A stretch of 64,000 nt of DNA, taken from positions 124,001 to 188,000 of the forward strand of contig NZ_JAQIOZ010000004.1 in assembly GCF_028023675.1 (NCBI RefSeq). The letters are read 5' to 3'. Of the stretch, positions 18,865 through 27,421 are shown one piece after another; position 1 is the stretch's first letter; every line of letters starts with the position of its first letter. The translations under genes were made by a program, and so were the position numbers. The notes below the pieces were generated by a model that was not told the origin of the DNA, ran no database searches, and worked only from the letters and a program-made list of their open reading frames with translations. Source of the stretch: Primorskyibacter aestuariivivens. Its GTDB lineage: Bacteria > Pseudomonadota > Alphaproteobacteria > Rhodobacterales > Rhodobacteraceae.

Positions 18865-19282
18865 AATCCTCCACCTTCCCCCTCAGCGCCTTGACCTCCC
18901 CCCGCTTCTTTTTGGCGTCCACGCGCTTGCGCTTTTGATTGGCTGAAACGCGGGTCGGGATGCGCCGCTTGGGCTTTTCACAGGCCTTGCGGATCATCTC
19001 GACCAGCCGCTCGCGGGCAATCTCGCGGTTGCGGGCCTGGGATCGCGTTTCATCCACCTGAAGGATCAGCGCGCCTTCCTTGGTCCATTTCCGCCCGGCG
19101 ATCCGGCGCAGCCGGTGTTTGACCGCGTCGGGCAGGTTGGGCGAGCGTTCGGCTTCGAACCGCATTTCCACGGCGGTGGAGACCTTGTTCACGTTCTGCC
19201 CGCCGGGCCCGGAGGAGCGGATGAACTGCTCGGTCAGTTCCCAGTCTGCAAGGGTGATATGATCGTTCACGGTCAGCGGCAT
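18863..19282 (-). CDS. arfB: Alternative ribosome-rescue factor ArfB (peptidyl-tRNA hydrolase)
   Basis: A 139-residue YaeJ/ArfB-type protein that releases peptides from stalled ribosomes. The catalytic GGQ motif is at residues 27-29 in SSGPGGQNVNKVSTAVE. The domain is followed by a lysine/arginine-rich tail (KPKRRIPTRVSANQKRKRVDAKKK) that inserts into the mRNA channel in known homologues. The length is typical and the short size excludes RF1/RF2. The ATG at 19282 is the natural start. Upstream, a separate terminator (19317-19347) isolates it from the sRNA locus, so arfB needs its own promoter in about 35 bases. Confidence 0.94.
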   Translation of the reverse strand: MPLTVNDHITLADWELTEQFIRSSGPGGQNVNKVSTAVEMRFEAERSPNLPDAVKHRLRRIAGRKWTKEGALILQVDETRSQARNREIARERLVEMIRKACEKPKRRIPTRVSANQKRKRVDAKKKRGEVKALRGKVED

Positions 19283-19316
19283 GGCCGCAATCTAATGCCT
19301 TGGCCCAGCAAAAGGA

Positions 19317-19347
19317 AAGAGCCGTCCCCCGGGTGGGAACGGCTCTT
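19317..19347 (-). terminator. Intrinsic terminator of the 19.4-kb sRNA/queT transcript
   Basis: AAGAGCCGT (19317-19325) and ACGGCTCTT (19339-19347) give a perfect 9-bp GC-rich stem. On the minus strand it is followed by TTTCCTTTT, a good U-tract; on the plus strand no T-run follows. It must therefore end a minus-strand transcript arriving from the right. Confidence 0.8.
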
Positions 19348-19416
19348 CGAGATTGTCAGGAGGTGGGGCCGGTAAGGCTCTCACCAATTTGGACTGCTCA
19401 TCCTCCAAGGGCTGCC

Positions 19417-19473
19417 TCAGAGGGTTCCTCCCCAAACTGTTCCGACACCTTTCTCCAATACCTCTCTAGACAC
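19417..19473 (-). CDS. Possible 18-residue peptide
   Basis: A GTG start at 19473 is preceded by AAAGGAGGTG with seven bases between GGAGG and the start, an ideal arrangement. The peptide reads MSREVLEKGVGTVWGGTL and ends in TGA. No family is recognised. The ribosome site can pair with a downstream complementary octamer. Translation is inferred only from the start signals. Confidence 0.4.
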   Translation of the reverse strand: MSREVLEKGVGTVWGGTL

Positions 19474-19546
19474 TGAAGCACCTCCTTTCGTTTGTTGACC
19501 CGTACCCGAATCATGGCACGGGTCCGACAAATCGCAAAAGGAAAAA

Positions 19547-20197
19547 TTACGCCAAGGCGCGATTTTCACTCAGCCGCGCAACAATTGCCCGAAATGGAAT
19601 CAGTGCGATCAGCGCAATCGACAGCTTCACCAGCCAATCAGCAAAGGCCAGCGTGACCCAGAGCGGGGCTTCGGGACCGGTCAGCATGAAGGGCACAGCT
19701 TCCCACGCCCAGTTGATCGCGGCGTCGGCATCGGGCCCAAAGAACGTGACCGAGGCCGAGAAGGCGATGGTAAAGAACAGCGCGGTGTCCAGCGCCGAGC
19801 CCACCAACGTGGAGACCAGCGGCGCGCGCCACCAGCGCCCTTCGCGGAAGCGGTTGAACACGGCAATGTCGGTCATCTGTGCCACGAGGAAGGCAAAGCC
19901 CGAGGCCACGGCAATGCGCAGTGGCACGGCGGCATAGGTATAGCCATCGCCCTGCAACATGATTTGCGAACCGATCAGCGAACAGGCCACGCCCGTCACG
20001 AACCCGGCGAACACCACTTTGCGCGCGGGACCGGCACCGTATACGCGGTTCATCACATCGGTGACAAGAAAGGCCAGCGGATAGGTAAACGCGCCCCATG
20101 TGAGGAGGCCGTCTAGAATAAGAAACTGAACAAGGATGTTCGAGGCCACGACAATGGCGGCCATGGCAAGAATGCCGGGAAGATGTGTGCGGTTCAT
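19547..20197 (-). CDS. Queuosine precursor transporter (YhhQ/VUT family)
   Basis: A 216-residue integral membrane protein of the YhhQ (COG1738, DUF165) family, which imports queuine-pathway precursors such as preQ0/preQ1. About six hydrophobic helices are visible (IVVASNILVQFLILDG, FAGFVTGVACSLIGSQIM and others), with the family motifs PLAFLVTDVMNRVYG and VASGFAFLVAQMTDIAVF. The start at 20197 lacks a strong ribosome site; the only purine-rich candidate is GGG within a GCCCGTT/AACGGGC pairing in the leader (20206-20257). It follows the esterase-like gene closely but probably has its own promoter, since TATAGG occurs just upstream of the leader. Confidence 0.92.
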   Translation of the reverse strand: MNRTHLPGILAMAAIVVASNILVQFLILDGLLTWGAFTYPLAFLVTDVMNRVYGAGPARKVVFAGFVTGVACSLIGSQIMLQGDGYTYAAVPLRIAVASGFAFLVAQMTDIAVFNRFREGRWWRAPLVSTLVGSALDTALFFTIAFSASVTFFGPDADAAINWAWEAVPFMLTGPEAPLWVTLAFADWLVKLSIALIALIPFRAIVARLSENRALA

Positions 20198-20205
20198 GTT
20201 GTGAT

Positions 20206-20257
20206 GCCCGTTTTAGCAAGGTTGCGGCGACTTGGCCCCCGGTGACCGGGAACGGGC
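20206..20257 (-). promoter_or_regulatory. Structured 5' leader of the queuosine precursor transporter
   Basis: On the minus strand GCCCGTT (plus 20251-20257) is exactly complementary to AACGGGC (plus 20206-20212), enclosing a perfect CCGGG hairpin with a 3-base loop (20238-20250) and a CAAG/CTTG pairing (20217-20220 with 20231-20234). The closing strand includes the only ribosome-site-like GGG, about nine bases before the ATG. It does not match the preQ1-I, II or III folds I know. A ligand-sensing role is inference from gene function and geometry. Confidence 0.45.
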
Positions 20258-20262
20258 GCGTC

Positions 20263-21201
20263 CTATAGAGACGGAGACGAGCGGTCAAGGGGGCGGCTGC
20301 GTGGTCTTGGGCTCGTGACGATGTATTCGACGAACTCGGTGCGCTGGAAAAAGCGGAAATTGTCGTCGGAAATCATGGTGAGCCGGATATGCCCGTCTTT
20401 GGTTTGCGTGACGGCTAGCCCTTCGAGATTGTCATGCGTTCCGGTCAGCGTTTCGAACAAAGTCGTTTCGTTCGAGAATCCATCGGCCAAAAGATCAAAG
20501 CGGCGCACGCGCGCGCGAAACCCGATGCCGTTGAATTCCCGTTCCAACAGATAGAACCGCCCGTCCGGCCCGAAATCCGCCCCGACCGCCAGAAATCCAC
20601 CGCGGCGCGGGATGCTGAGCCGTTTGTCCCATGTGCTGTCGCGCAAGCGATAGACTGGGAAAGGACGGTTCAGGCGGCCGGACCGCTCGGGCAGCGTGTA
20701 AAGATGGCCATGTCGATCCACCGCCAGCGCTTCGAGCGAGGAATTGCCCTGTAGTGATTTGAAATCCGGATGTCGGGGCAGTTTTTTCGCGCGCTCCATC
20801 GTGGGATAGGCCCAAACGCGGTGGTTTCCTTCGTAAGATACGAAAATCCGCCCGTCTTTGCCCACCGCCAGCCCTTCGCTGTCCTTGCTGAATTTGCGGG
20901 TTTGGTTTTGCCCCTTGGGGTCACGCAGCGGTTTCAAAGCCTGGCTTTCAACACGCACAATGCGCCCATGTTCCCGGATCAGCCGCCCGGTGACATAGTG
21001 ACCGCGGTCCGAGATGGCGGTGAAATCCATGCCATTTTCGGCCAGTTCAAGACCGGAAAAGCCGCCAAAATCCGGATCCGCCTGGCTCCAGGTGTAGCTC
21101 TGCAGATAACGGGCCTGATGATCCGGGGACGCGGCGATGCCCAGCCCCGACAGGAGCAAAAGCGCCGCGGCACTCAGGGCGACTGCAAGACGGCGGCGCA
21201 T
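20263..21201 (-). CDS. Esterase-like activity of phytase family protein, exported
   Basis: A 312-residue protein beginning [19 protein letters not shown], a Sec signal peptide. The mature part is a beta-propeller-like phytase/esterase domain: [72 protein letters not shown] and [25 protein letters not shown] are spaced as repeated blades. Substrate is unknown; phosphate esters are the family expectation. It overlaps the mepA 3' end by 28 bases, so the two are probably one operon. The -10 of the next gene appears to lie inside its final codons. Confidence 0.88.
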   Translation of the reverse strand: MRRRLAVALSAAALLLLSGLGIAASPDHQARYLQSYTWSQADPDFGGFSGLELAENGMDFTAISDRGHYVTGRLIREHGRIVRVESQALKPLRDPKGQNQTRKFSKDSEGLAVGKDGRIFVSYEGNHRVWAYPTMERAKKLPRHPDFKSLQGNSSLEALAVDRHGHLYTLPERSGRLNRPFPVYRLRDSTWDKRLSIPRRGGFLAVGADFGPDGRFYLLEREFNGIGFRARVRRFDLLADGFSNETTLFETLTGTHDNLEGLAVTQTKDGHIRLTMISDDNFRFFQRTEFVEYIVTSPRPRSRPLDRSSPSL

Positions 21202-22121
21202 TGGCGGGGCAGATCGGCAAGAACGAGTTCACGGCGCGGTTTTGGCGGCGGTGCATTGGGATCGGGCGGCGGCGGGTTCAGGATACGGTCGACCCAGCCC
21301 TGCGCCTCGGCACAGCCATCGCCGGGACCGGGTGCGGCCTGATTGACGCAACCGGCGGCACCGGGTGGACAGGACAGACGCACATGGAAATGGTAGTGAT
21401 GCCCCCACCAGGGCCGGATCTTGCGCAGGTAGGCGCGATTGCCTTTTTCATCCTTGCACATCTGCACCTTGGCACCGGGGAACACGAAAATCCGCGCCAC
21501 ACGCGGATCGCTGGCCGCGGCCTTGAGCACCTCGTGATGTTCGCGGGTCCATTGGTCATTGGTAAAGGCCCCCGCAGAGCGGCGCATGGAGATGGACGAG
21601 ATATTCTCGCGCGCTTGCCGCGACAGGTTGAGGTTGGTCGCAGGCCGCATCCAGATATCGATATCCAGCCCGATCTGGTGGCTGCGATGCCCGGTCAGCA
21701 TCGGGCCGCCGCGCGGCTGCGAAATATCCCCGATATAGAGCCCGTTCCAGCCTGGAAGGGACGCCACCTTGCGCGACAGATCCTGAATGTAGTCGATGGT
21801 GATGGGGTGGCCCCAGTTGCGGTTGCGGCTGAGCCGCATGGCTTGCCATGTGGGACCGGTTTCGGGCAGTTCCATACCGCCCGCCATGCAGCCCTTGGCA
21901 TAGCCGCCATAGGGGGCGGGGGACTGATCCGAGGCACCGGCTTTGGCGCCGAACAGCTGCTTGGCCTGTTTTGTGGACAGGACACCCATGGAATCGCCAA
22001 TCGTAGGCAGCGGCGCGCTGGCCAATGTGGCGCGTGTCTTGGGCGTCTCGCCCCCGCCACAGGCGGCCAGCGTCAGGACACAGGCGAGCGCGGCGAGATG
22101 TCTGATGGGGTTGCGGACCAT
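21174..22121 (-). CDS. mepA: Penicillin-insensitive murein endopeptidase MepA
   Basis: A 315-residue LAS-type metallopeptidase that cleaves D-Ala-mDAP cross-links in peptidoglycan. The N-terminus ends in LTLAAC, a lipobox, so it is a probable lipoprotein, unlike the soluble periplasmic E. coli enzyme. Zinc-site motifs are intact: [14 protein letters not shown] and [11 protein letters not shown]. The C-terminus has a proline-rich stretch ([16 protein letters not shown]). The gene begins 49 bases inside the upstream transporter gene and ends inside the esterase gene, indicating a compact operon. Confidence 0.94.
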   Translation of the reverse strand: MVRNPIRHLAALACVLTLAACGGGETPKTRATLASAPLPTIGDSMGVLSTKQAKQLFGAKAGASDQSPAPYGGYAKGCMAGGMELPETGPTWQAMRLSRNRNWGHPITIDYIQDLSRKVASLPGWNGLYIGDISQPRGGPMLTGHRSHQIGLDIDIWMRPATNLNLSRQARENISSISMRRSAGAFTNDQWTREHHEVLKAAASDPRVARIFVFPGAKVQMCKDEKGNRAYLRKIRPWWGHHYHFHVRLSCPPGAAGCVNQAAPGPGDGCAEAQGWVDRILNPPPPDPNAPPPKPRRELVLADLPRQCAAVLQSP

Positions 22122-23452
22122 GCTGCTTGGTCTCCCTCTGGTTTCACCCAGCGTAGCAAAAGAAGCCCGATCAGGAAAAGCACAATGAGCGGGGTTACGC
22201 CCATTTGCTGCGATCCTGTGAGCGCCGTCACAATCCCGATGGACAATGGCGCGAGGAACGAGGTCGCCTTGCCCGCCAGCGCATAGAGGCCAAAGGCTTC
22301 GGTCATGCGGGCGGGGTTGGCCTGACGGACCATCATTGTGCGGCTGGCGGACTGGATCACGCCGCCCGCAGCACCAATCACCGCGCCCATGATGTAAAAG
22401 GCGATATCGGGGACGGGCGAGCCTTCGGGGAGGGGGATGCCATAGATCGCGTTGGGTGAGATCAGCACGATCGAGATCGCCACAAAGGTCAGGAGCAGAA
22501 TGCTGGTGGTGATCACTGGTTTGGGGCCAAAGCGCGCATCGGCCATACCGCCGAGCCAGGCGAATATTGCGCCCGAGATAATGGCGAGGATGCCGAAAAT
22601 GCCCACATCCACGACCGTCCAGCCCAAAACGCCAGAGGCGTAGATGCCGCCGAATGTGTACATGCCATTCAGAGCGTCACGATAGAACATGGACGATCCG
22701 AGATAGGCAAAGAGCGACGGGGTGCGCGGCAGGCGCGCGATGGTGGTTTTCAATCCCTTCAGCGCGGCGCGCGTGGCACCTGCCGGGGCGCTGGCGGGTT
22801 TTGGATCACGCACCCAGAGGAAGAAGGGGATCATGAAGACGGCAAACCAGATCGCCGTCAGCGGCCCGACAAAGCGGGTGCCTTCGCGCATGTCCGGATC
22901 AAGGCCCAGTGCCGGGGCGAGGCCGATAAAGGTTTTCCCGGTCTCGGCGCTTTCGGCAAAAAACAGGAGCATGATGACCAGCGCCACCAACCCGCCGCAA
23001 TAGCCAAAAGCCCAGCCATTGCCGGAGATGCGGCCAATCTCTTCCTTGGTCCCCAGATCCGGCAGCATGGAATTGGTGAAGATCGTGGCGAACTCCATCC
23101 CGATCATCCCGATGGCAAAAAAGAACAGCACAGTCACGATGTTGAAGCTGTCCGGTGCGGCAAACCACAGTGCGCCCGAGCCAATCACGTACAGCGCCGA
23201 GAATAGCCAGATATAGCGCATCCGGTGGCCCGAGGTGTCCGCCAGTGCGCCAAGGATGGGCGCGAGGATGGCAATGGCGATCCCCGCCGCCCCGATGCCA
23301 AAGCCCCAGGCCGCCTGCGCCGATGACCCGTCGCCGACCATTTCGCGCACATAGGGCGCAAAGATGAAGGTGATCAGCAATGTGTTGTAAGGCTGGCTGG
23401 CCCAGTCGAAAAAGAACCAGCCCCAGATGCGTTTGCGCCTGACAGTGTCCAT
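22073..23452 (-). CDS. UMF1/ATG22-like major facilitator transporter
   Basis: A 459-residue polytopic protein with about 12 helices. The start MDTVRRKRIWGWFFFDWASQPYNTLLIT contains the UMF1 family signature FDWASQPYNT. The substrate of bacterial UMF1 proteins is not established; the yeast homologue Atg22 exports amino acids from the vacuole. I chose the ATG at 23452 because it begins this signature; the frame is open for 17 codons more. Its 3' end overlaps mepA by 49 bases, placing it first in a transporter-mepA-esterase operon. Confidence 0.87.
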   Translation of the reverse strand: MDTVRRKRIWGWFFFDWASQPYNTLLITFIFAPYVREMVGDGSSAQAAWGFGIGAAGIAIAILAPILGALADTSGHRMRYIWLFSALYVIGSGALWFAAPDSFNIVTVLFFFAIGMIGMEFATIFTNSMLPDLGTKEEIGRISGNGWAFGYCGGLVALVIMLLFFAESAETGKTFIGLAPALGLDPDMREGTRFVGPLTAIWFAVFMIPFFLWVRDPKPASAPAGATRAALKGLKTTIARLPRTPSLFAYLGSSMFYRDALNGMYTFGGIYASGVLGWTVVDVGIFGILAIISGAIFAWLGGMADARFGPKPVITTSILLLTFVAISIVLISPNAIYGIPLPEGSPVPDIAFYIMGAVIGAAGGVIQSASRTMMVRQANPARMTEAFGLYALAGKATSFLAPLSIGIVTALTGSQQMGVTPLIVLFLIGLLLLRWVKPEGDQAAWSATPSDISPRSPVS

Positions 23453-23536
23453 ATCACCCCCGTGTTTCCACGTGGTTAGACCCCGGCGCGGGCGTTCTGG
23501 CAAGTCTTTCGATAGGTGACGTCGATGTCTTGTGGC

Positions 23537-24076
23537 CTATGCGTCCTGCATGGGGGGCCAGGGGCGTTGCGCTTCGGCATCGGACCAGGCCCGCACCCAG
23601 TCGGGCATCGGATACTGACCGGGCTCTTGCCCCAGTTCGCGCATCACCTCTGCCGGTGGAACAATACCGCCCGGCCCGGTGACCGCAGTGCGATAGAGCG
23701 CATGCCCGGAGCAGTCGCCGCTTTTGTTCCACATGCTTTGTTCGATGTAGAAGAAACGATCATCATGGCAGATTGCCCGCGAGCGCATCTCGATCCGTTC
23801 AAAGGTGCGGATGCGGCGGCGGTAGCGCACCGATGATCCCGCCACGGTCAACCCCCAGCGCCGCCGTTTGAGAACGTCAACCAGACCGGTGCGCTGTGCC
23901 AGAGGGATACGGCCAAGGTCATACAGGGTCAGCGTGCGACCATTGTTCAACTCCATCCACATGTCGATGTCCCAGGGCCAGCACCTGTGATGGGAGACAT
24001 GGGTCCCGGTCAGGTCCAGCTTGGGCGCGTTGCGGAATTTCCACAACTCCTTGAACATCCGGATAAAGGGGTACAT
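23537..24076 (-). CDS. Acyl-CoA thioesterase family protein (hotdog fold)
   Basis: A 179-residue single hotdog-domain protein. The substrate-helix region MWMELNNGRTLTLYDLGRI is the 4HBT_2 pattern, followed by the expected strands (WGLTVAGSSVRYRRRIRTFERIEMRSR, FFYIEQSMW). Such proteins hydrolyse acyl-CoA thioesters, but the substrate is not predictable. The ATG at 24076 begins the domain; upstream in-frame sequence is shared with the divergent yggT promoter. There are 127 bases between the two divergent starts. Confidence 0.87.
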   Translation of the reverse strand: MYPFIRMFKELWKFRNAPKLDLTGTHVSHHRCWPWDIDMWMELNNGRTLTLYDLGRIPLAQRTGLVDVLKRRRWGLTVAGSSVRYRRRIRTFERIEMRSRAICHDDRFFYIEQSMWNKSGDCSGHALYRTAVTGPGGIVPPAEVMRELGQEPGQYPMPDWVRAWSDAEAQRPWPPMQDA

Positions 24077-24203
24077 CGGCGCTCTCCTTTGGCCCTTTTG
24101 TCGCGCTGCGGCGCGGCACGGGCAAGCCATGACCCTGCGGCACTTGTTCTTTGGTCTCGCGCGGCTTACCTGTTTTTCCGCCGGAACAAGGAGACAGGCC
24201 GCC

Positions 24204-24491
24204 ATGTACGCGATTTACGGACCGATCAAGCTTATTCTCGACGTGGCGTTTTTCATCATGATCGCCCATATCATCATGAGCTGGTTGATCAATTTCAACG
24301 TGCTGAACCTGCGCCAGCAATTCGTGGCCCAGCTCTGGTACGGTCTGAACCGGCTGCTTGAACCGATCTACCGCCCGATCCGCAACATCCTGCCCGATAC
24401 GCGCCCGCTGGACCTTGCGCCGCTGGTGGCCTTCATCATCCTCATTTCGCTGCGCGACTTCATCCTGCCGGAATTGTTCGGGCTGATCTGA
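24204..24491 (+). CDS. YggT family membrane protein
   Basis: A 95-residue YggT protein with two hydrophobic helices (about 8-28 and 70-90) and the conserved amphipathic linker LLEPIYRPIRNILPDTRPLDLAPLVAF. YggT proteins are linked to osmotic or cation stress and to septum-associated functions, without a defined biochemistry. AAGGAGA lies about 10 bases before the ATG. recQ follows 83 bases downstream and has its own inverted repeat, so cotranscription is possible but not required. Confidence 0.92.
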   Translation: MYAIYGPIKLILDVAFFIMIAHIIMSWLINFNVLNLRQQFVAQLWYGLNRLLEPIYRPIRNILPDTRPLDLAPLVAFIILISLRDFILPELFGLI

Positions 24492-24530
24492 CGCCCTCGC
24501 GGGGCTTGTTCACCGATTCTCAATGTGGGA

Positions 24531-24558
24531 TTGTTTCGATCAGAGCAGATTGAAACAA
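24531..24558 (+). promoter_or_regulatory. Inverted repeat TTGTTTC-N14-GAAACAA upstream of recQ
   Basis: Two exact 7-base arms (24531-24537 and 24552-24558) with a 14-base spacer lie 16 bases before the recQ ATG. It could be a dyad operator or a leader hairpin. It is not the GTTC-N7-GTTC direct repeat bound by alphaproteobacterial LexA. Confidence 0.35.
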
Positions 24559-24574
24559 AACCTACAGGTTCCCC

Positions 24575-26620
24575 ATGGAAAACGCCGCCACGCTTTTGCG
24601 GGACGTGTTCGGATTCGATGATTTCCGTCCCGGTCAGGGCGAGATCGTGGAAGCCGTGGTGCGCGATGAAAACGTGCTGGCCATCATGCCCACGGGTGGT
24701 GGGAAATCTCTGTGTTTTCAATTGCCTGCACTGATGCGCGAAGGGGTGACGGTGGTCATCTCGCCGCTGATCGCGTTGATGCGGGATCAGGTGCGCGGGC
24801 TGCGCGAGGCGGGGGTGTCCGCCGGGGCGCTGACCTCGGGCAATACGCCGGAAGAGAGTGACGCGATCTGGGCAGGGCTGGAGGCGGGGACGCTCAAGCT
24901 TTTGTATCTGGCACCCGAGCGGCTCGCCTCTGGTGGTACGCTGACCATGTTGCGGCGGATCGGGGTCAGCCTGATCGCCGTGGACGAGGCCCATTGTGTG
25001 AGCCAATGGGGCCATGATTTCCGGCCTGATTACCTGCGCATCGGTGAATTGCGCGGCGCGCTGGGCGTGCCTTTGGCTGCGTTCACCGCCACGGCAGATG
25101 CCGAAACCCAGGACGAGATTGTCACCCGGCTTTTCGGCGGCGAAGAGCCCGCGCGCTTCCTGCGCGGTTTTGACCGGCCCAACATCCATCTGGCGTTTCA
25201 GCCCAAGGACGGGCCGCGCCGCCAGATCCTTGATTTCGCCGATGCGCGCAGGGGCCAATGCGGCATTGTCTATTGCGGCACGCGCGCCAAGACCGAGACG
25301 CTGGCGCAAGCGCTGCGCGAGGCCGGGCATGAGGCGATCCATTATCATGGCGGTATGGAGGCCGAGGACCGCCGTATCGTAGAGGCGCGATTTGCGCGCG
25401 AGGATGGGCTGATCGTTGTGGCGACCGTGGCCTTTGGCATGGGCGTGGATAAACCGGACATCCGCTGGGTGGCGCATGCGGACCTGCCCAAAAGCATCGA
25501 GGCGTATTACCAGGAGATCGGCCGCGCCGGTCGCGATGGCGGCCCCGCTGAGACGCTGACGCTGTTCGGGGCCGACGATATCCGCCTGCGCCGCGCCCAG
25601 ATCGACGAGGGGCTGGCCCCGCCCGAACGGCGCGTAGCGGATCACGGACGGCTCAACGCGCTGTTGGGTCTGGCCGAGGCGTTGGCCTGTCGGCGCGTGA
25701 CCTTGCTGGGGTATTTCGGAGAGCGGACGGAGCCCTGCGGGCATTGCGACCTGTGCCAATCCCCGGTCGAGACCTTTGACGGGTCCGAGGCGGTGCGCAA
25801 AGCGCTTTCAGCCGCGCTGCGCACCGGCGAATGGTTTGGCGCGGGGCATCTCATTGACATTCTGATGGGCAATGAGACCGACAAGGTGCGCATGAAGGGC
25901 CATGACCAGTTGCCTACCTTTGGCGTCGGGCGCGAGTTTGACAAGCGCGGCTGGCAGGCGGTGTTCCGGCAGATGATGGGTCATGACCTTTTTCGTCCCG
26001 ATCCCGACCGCCACGGCGCGCTGCGCATGACCGAAGCCGCCCGGCCCCTGTTGCGCGGTGAGGAAAGCATCACGCTGCGCAGGGACACGATCACCAGGGC
26101 ACAGGCGCGGCGGCGCCCGGCGATCAAGGCGATGGTGAGCGACGAAGACGCGCCGCTGCTCTCTGCGCTGAAAGCCAAGCGCCGCGCCTTGGCCGAGGCG
26201 GCAAGCGTCCCGGCTTATATTATCTTCAGCGACCGCACGCTGATCGAGATGGCGGAAACACGGCCGCAATCTCTGGACGAAATGGCGCGGATCTCGGGTG
26301 TAGGGGCGAAAAAGCTGGAGCGCTACGGGGCAGAGTTTCTCGCTGTGATTACCGGCGAAGCCCACGAGATGCACCCGACCCGGCGCAAACTTGCCGGACG
26401 CGCGGCGGGTGATGTTTATGACCGGTTGCTGGAGGTACAGTCCGATCTGGCGCGCGGGCAATGCGGCACGGAAAAACCGCTGTCCTGTTCGGCTTCGCAA
26501 TTGGCCAAGCTCGCTTCATCCCGGCCCAGCGTTCCGGAAGAGCTTGAACGGCTCTTGGGCGAGAAGCGCGCGGAACGATTTGGCGCGGCCTTTCTGGACG
26601 TTTTGCGCGAAGCGTCCTAA
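24575..26620 (+). CDS. recQ: ATP-dependent DNA helicase RecQ
   Basis: A 681-residue superfamily 2, 3'-5' helicase. Walker A PTGGGKS has K44, the DEAH box is residues 137-140 (VDEAHCVSQWGHDFRPDY), and motif VI QEIGRAGRDG is intact. The zinc-binding subdomain CRRVTLLGYFGERTEPCGHCDLC follows, then an RQC winged helix and an HRDC domain (SLDEMARISGVGAKKLERYG). The C-terminus extends past the HRDC with another helix-rich segment, making it longer than E. coli RecQ (about 610). It is followed after 27 bases by yaaA, probably cotranscribed. Confidence 0.96.
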   Translation: MENAATLLRDVFGFDDFRPGQGEIVEAVVRDENVLAIMPTGGGKSLCFQLPALMREGVTVVISPLIALMRDQVRGLREAGVSAGALTSGNTPEESDAIWAGLEAGTLKLLYLAPERLASGGTLTMLRRIGVSLIAVDEAHCVSQWGHDFRPDYLRIGELRGALGVPLAAFTATADAETQDEIVTRLFGGEEPARFLRGFDRPNIHLAFQPKDGPRRQILDFADARRGQCGIVYCGTRAKTETLAQALREAGHEAIHYHGGMEAEDRRIVEARFAREDGLIVVATVAFGMGVDKPDIRWVAHADLPKSIEAYYQEIGRAGRDGGPAETLTLFGADDIRLRRAQIDEGLAPPERRVADHGRLNALLGLAEALACRRVTLLGYFGERTEPCGHCDLCQSPVETFDGSEAVRKALSAALRTGEWFGAGHLIDILMGNETDKVRMKGHDQLPTFGVGREFDKRGWQAVFRQMMGHDLFRPDPDRHGALRMTEAARPLLRGEESITLRRDTITRAQARRRPAIKAMVSDEDAPLLSALKAKRRALAEAASVPAYIIFSDRTLIEMAETRPQSLDEMARISGVGAKKLERYGAEFLAVITGEAHEMHPTRRKLAGRAAGDVYDRLLEVQSDLARGQCGTEKPLSCSASQLAKLASSRPSVPEELERLLGEKRAERFGAAFLDVLREAS

Positions 26621-26647
26621 GTCACGTTCAACAGACGGAGGGTGGCG

Positions 26648-27412
26648 ATGCTCGTGGTGATTTCCCCGGCCAAGCGGCTGGATTGGGACGCGGTGGATGT
26701 TGAAACAACCGAACCGGCGATGGCCGAGGACGCGATGCGTTTGGCCAAGACGGCGCGCAATCTCACGCTGGGCGATCTCAAGGGGTTGATGAACATCTCC
26801 GATGACCTGGCCAAACTGAACCGCGACCGGTTCAAGAACTTTTCCGAAGCGCCGGAAGATCCGCGCCCTGCCATGTTCGCCTTTGCGGGTGACACCTATC
26901 TGGGGCTGGAAGCGAAAACGCTGGACGAGGACGCGCTGCGCTATGCGCAGGATCATCTGCGCATCCTGTCAGGGCTGTATGGTGTGCTACGCCCGCTTGA
27001 TGCGATCCAGCCTTACCGTCTGGAAATGGGCTCACGGTTGAAAACGCGGCGCGGCACAAACCTCTATCAATACTGGCGCGACCAGATTGCCAAGGCGCTG
27101 AACGCGCAGGCCGAGGCGATGGGGACCGATGTGCTCATCAATTGCGCCAGCCAGGAGTATTTTGGTGCCGTGGACCTCAAGGCGCTGAAACTCCGGGTTG
27201 TGACGCCGCAGTTTTACGACATGAAGGGCGGCAAGCCCAAGATCATCAGCTTTTTCGCCAAAAAGGCCCGCGGTGCGATGGCCCGCTATATCGTGCAGAA
27301 CCGGTTGAGCGATCCGGAAGATATCAAGGGCTTTGACACGGGCGGATATGTTTATGAACCGGAATTGTCGGAGCCGGATAGACCGGCGTTCCTGCATGAT
27401 GGCCAAGGCTGA
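26648..27412 (+). CDS. yaaA: Peroxide-stress resistance protein YaaA
   Basis: A 254-residue YaaA/DUF328 protein, the normal length. It starts MLVVISPAKRLDW, the diagnostic family opening, and has FAGDTYLGLEAKTL and the conserved YQYWRDQIAK and NCASQEYFGAVD blocks. E. coli YaaA binds DNA and limits Fenton damage by lowering free iron under peroxide stress. The ATG at 26648 has GGAGGG nearby; a GTG two codons earlier is less likely. It follows recQ closely, giving a plausible DNA-protection pair, and converges with a hybrid kinase gene nine bases away. Confidence 0.95.
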   Translation: MLVVISPAKRLDWDAVDVETTEPAMAEDAMRLAKTARNLTLGDLKGLMNISDDLAKLNRDRFKNFSEAPEDPRPAMFAFAGDTYLGLEAKTLDEDALRYAQDHLRILSGLYGVLRPLDAIQPYRLEMGSRLKTRRGTNLYQYWRDQIAKALNAQAEAMGTDVLINCASQEYFGAVDLKALKLRVVTPQFYDMKGGKPKIISFFAKKARGAMARYIVQNRLSDPEDIKGFDTGGYVYEPELSEPDRPAFLHDGQG

Positions 27413-27421
27413 AAACCAGCG

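Larger units (their letters stand above)
19312..19490 (-). ncRNA. Candidate small RNA or leader transcript downstream of queT
   Basis: The 264-base spacer between arfB and the queuosine transporter holds, on the minus strand, an 18-codon ORF with a canonical ribosome site, then TTGGA/TCCAA hairpin sequence, then a strong terminator. The sequence AGGAGGTG of the ribosome site is exactly complementary to CACCTCCT near the 3' end (plus-strand 19479-19486 and 19358-19365), so the transcript can fold and hide its own ribosome site. No promoter is obvious, so it may be either a processed 3' part of the queT mRNA or an independent sRNA. Exact 5' end is unknown. Confidence 0.45.

Noticed and set aside
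19283-19546. tRNA or known structured RNA in the arfB-queT spacer
   Set aside because: No cloverleaf or CCA end can be drawn; the features fit a short ORF plus terminator instead.
24492-24574. Possible LexA box before recQ
   Set aside because: A GTTC occurs but no second GTTC at seven-base spacing; only an unrelated inverted repeat is present.
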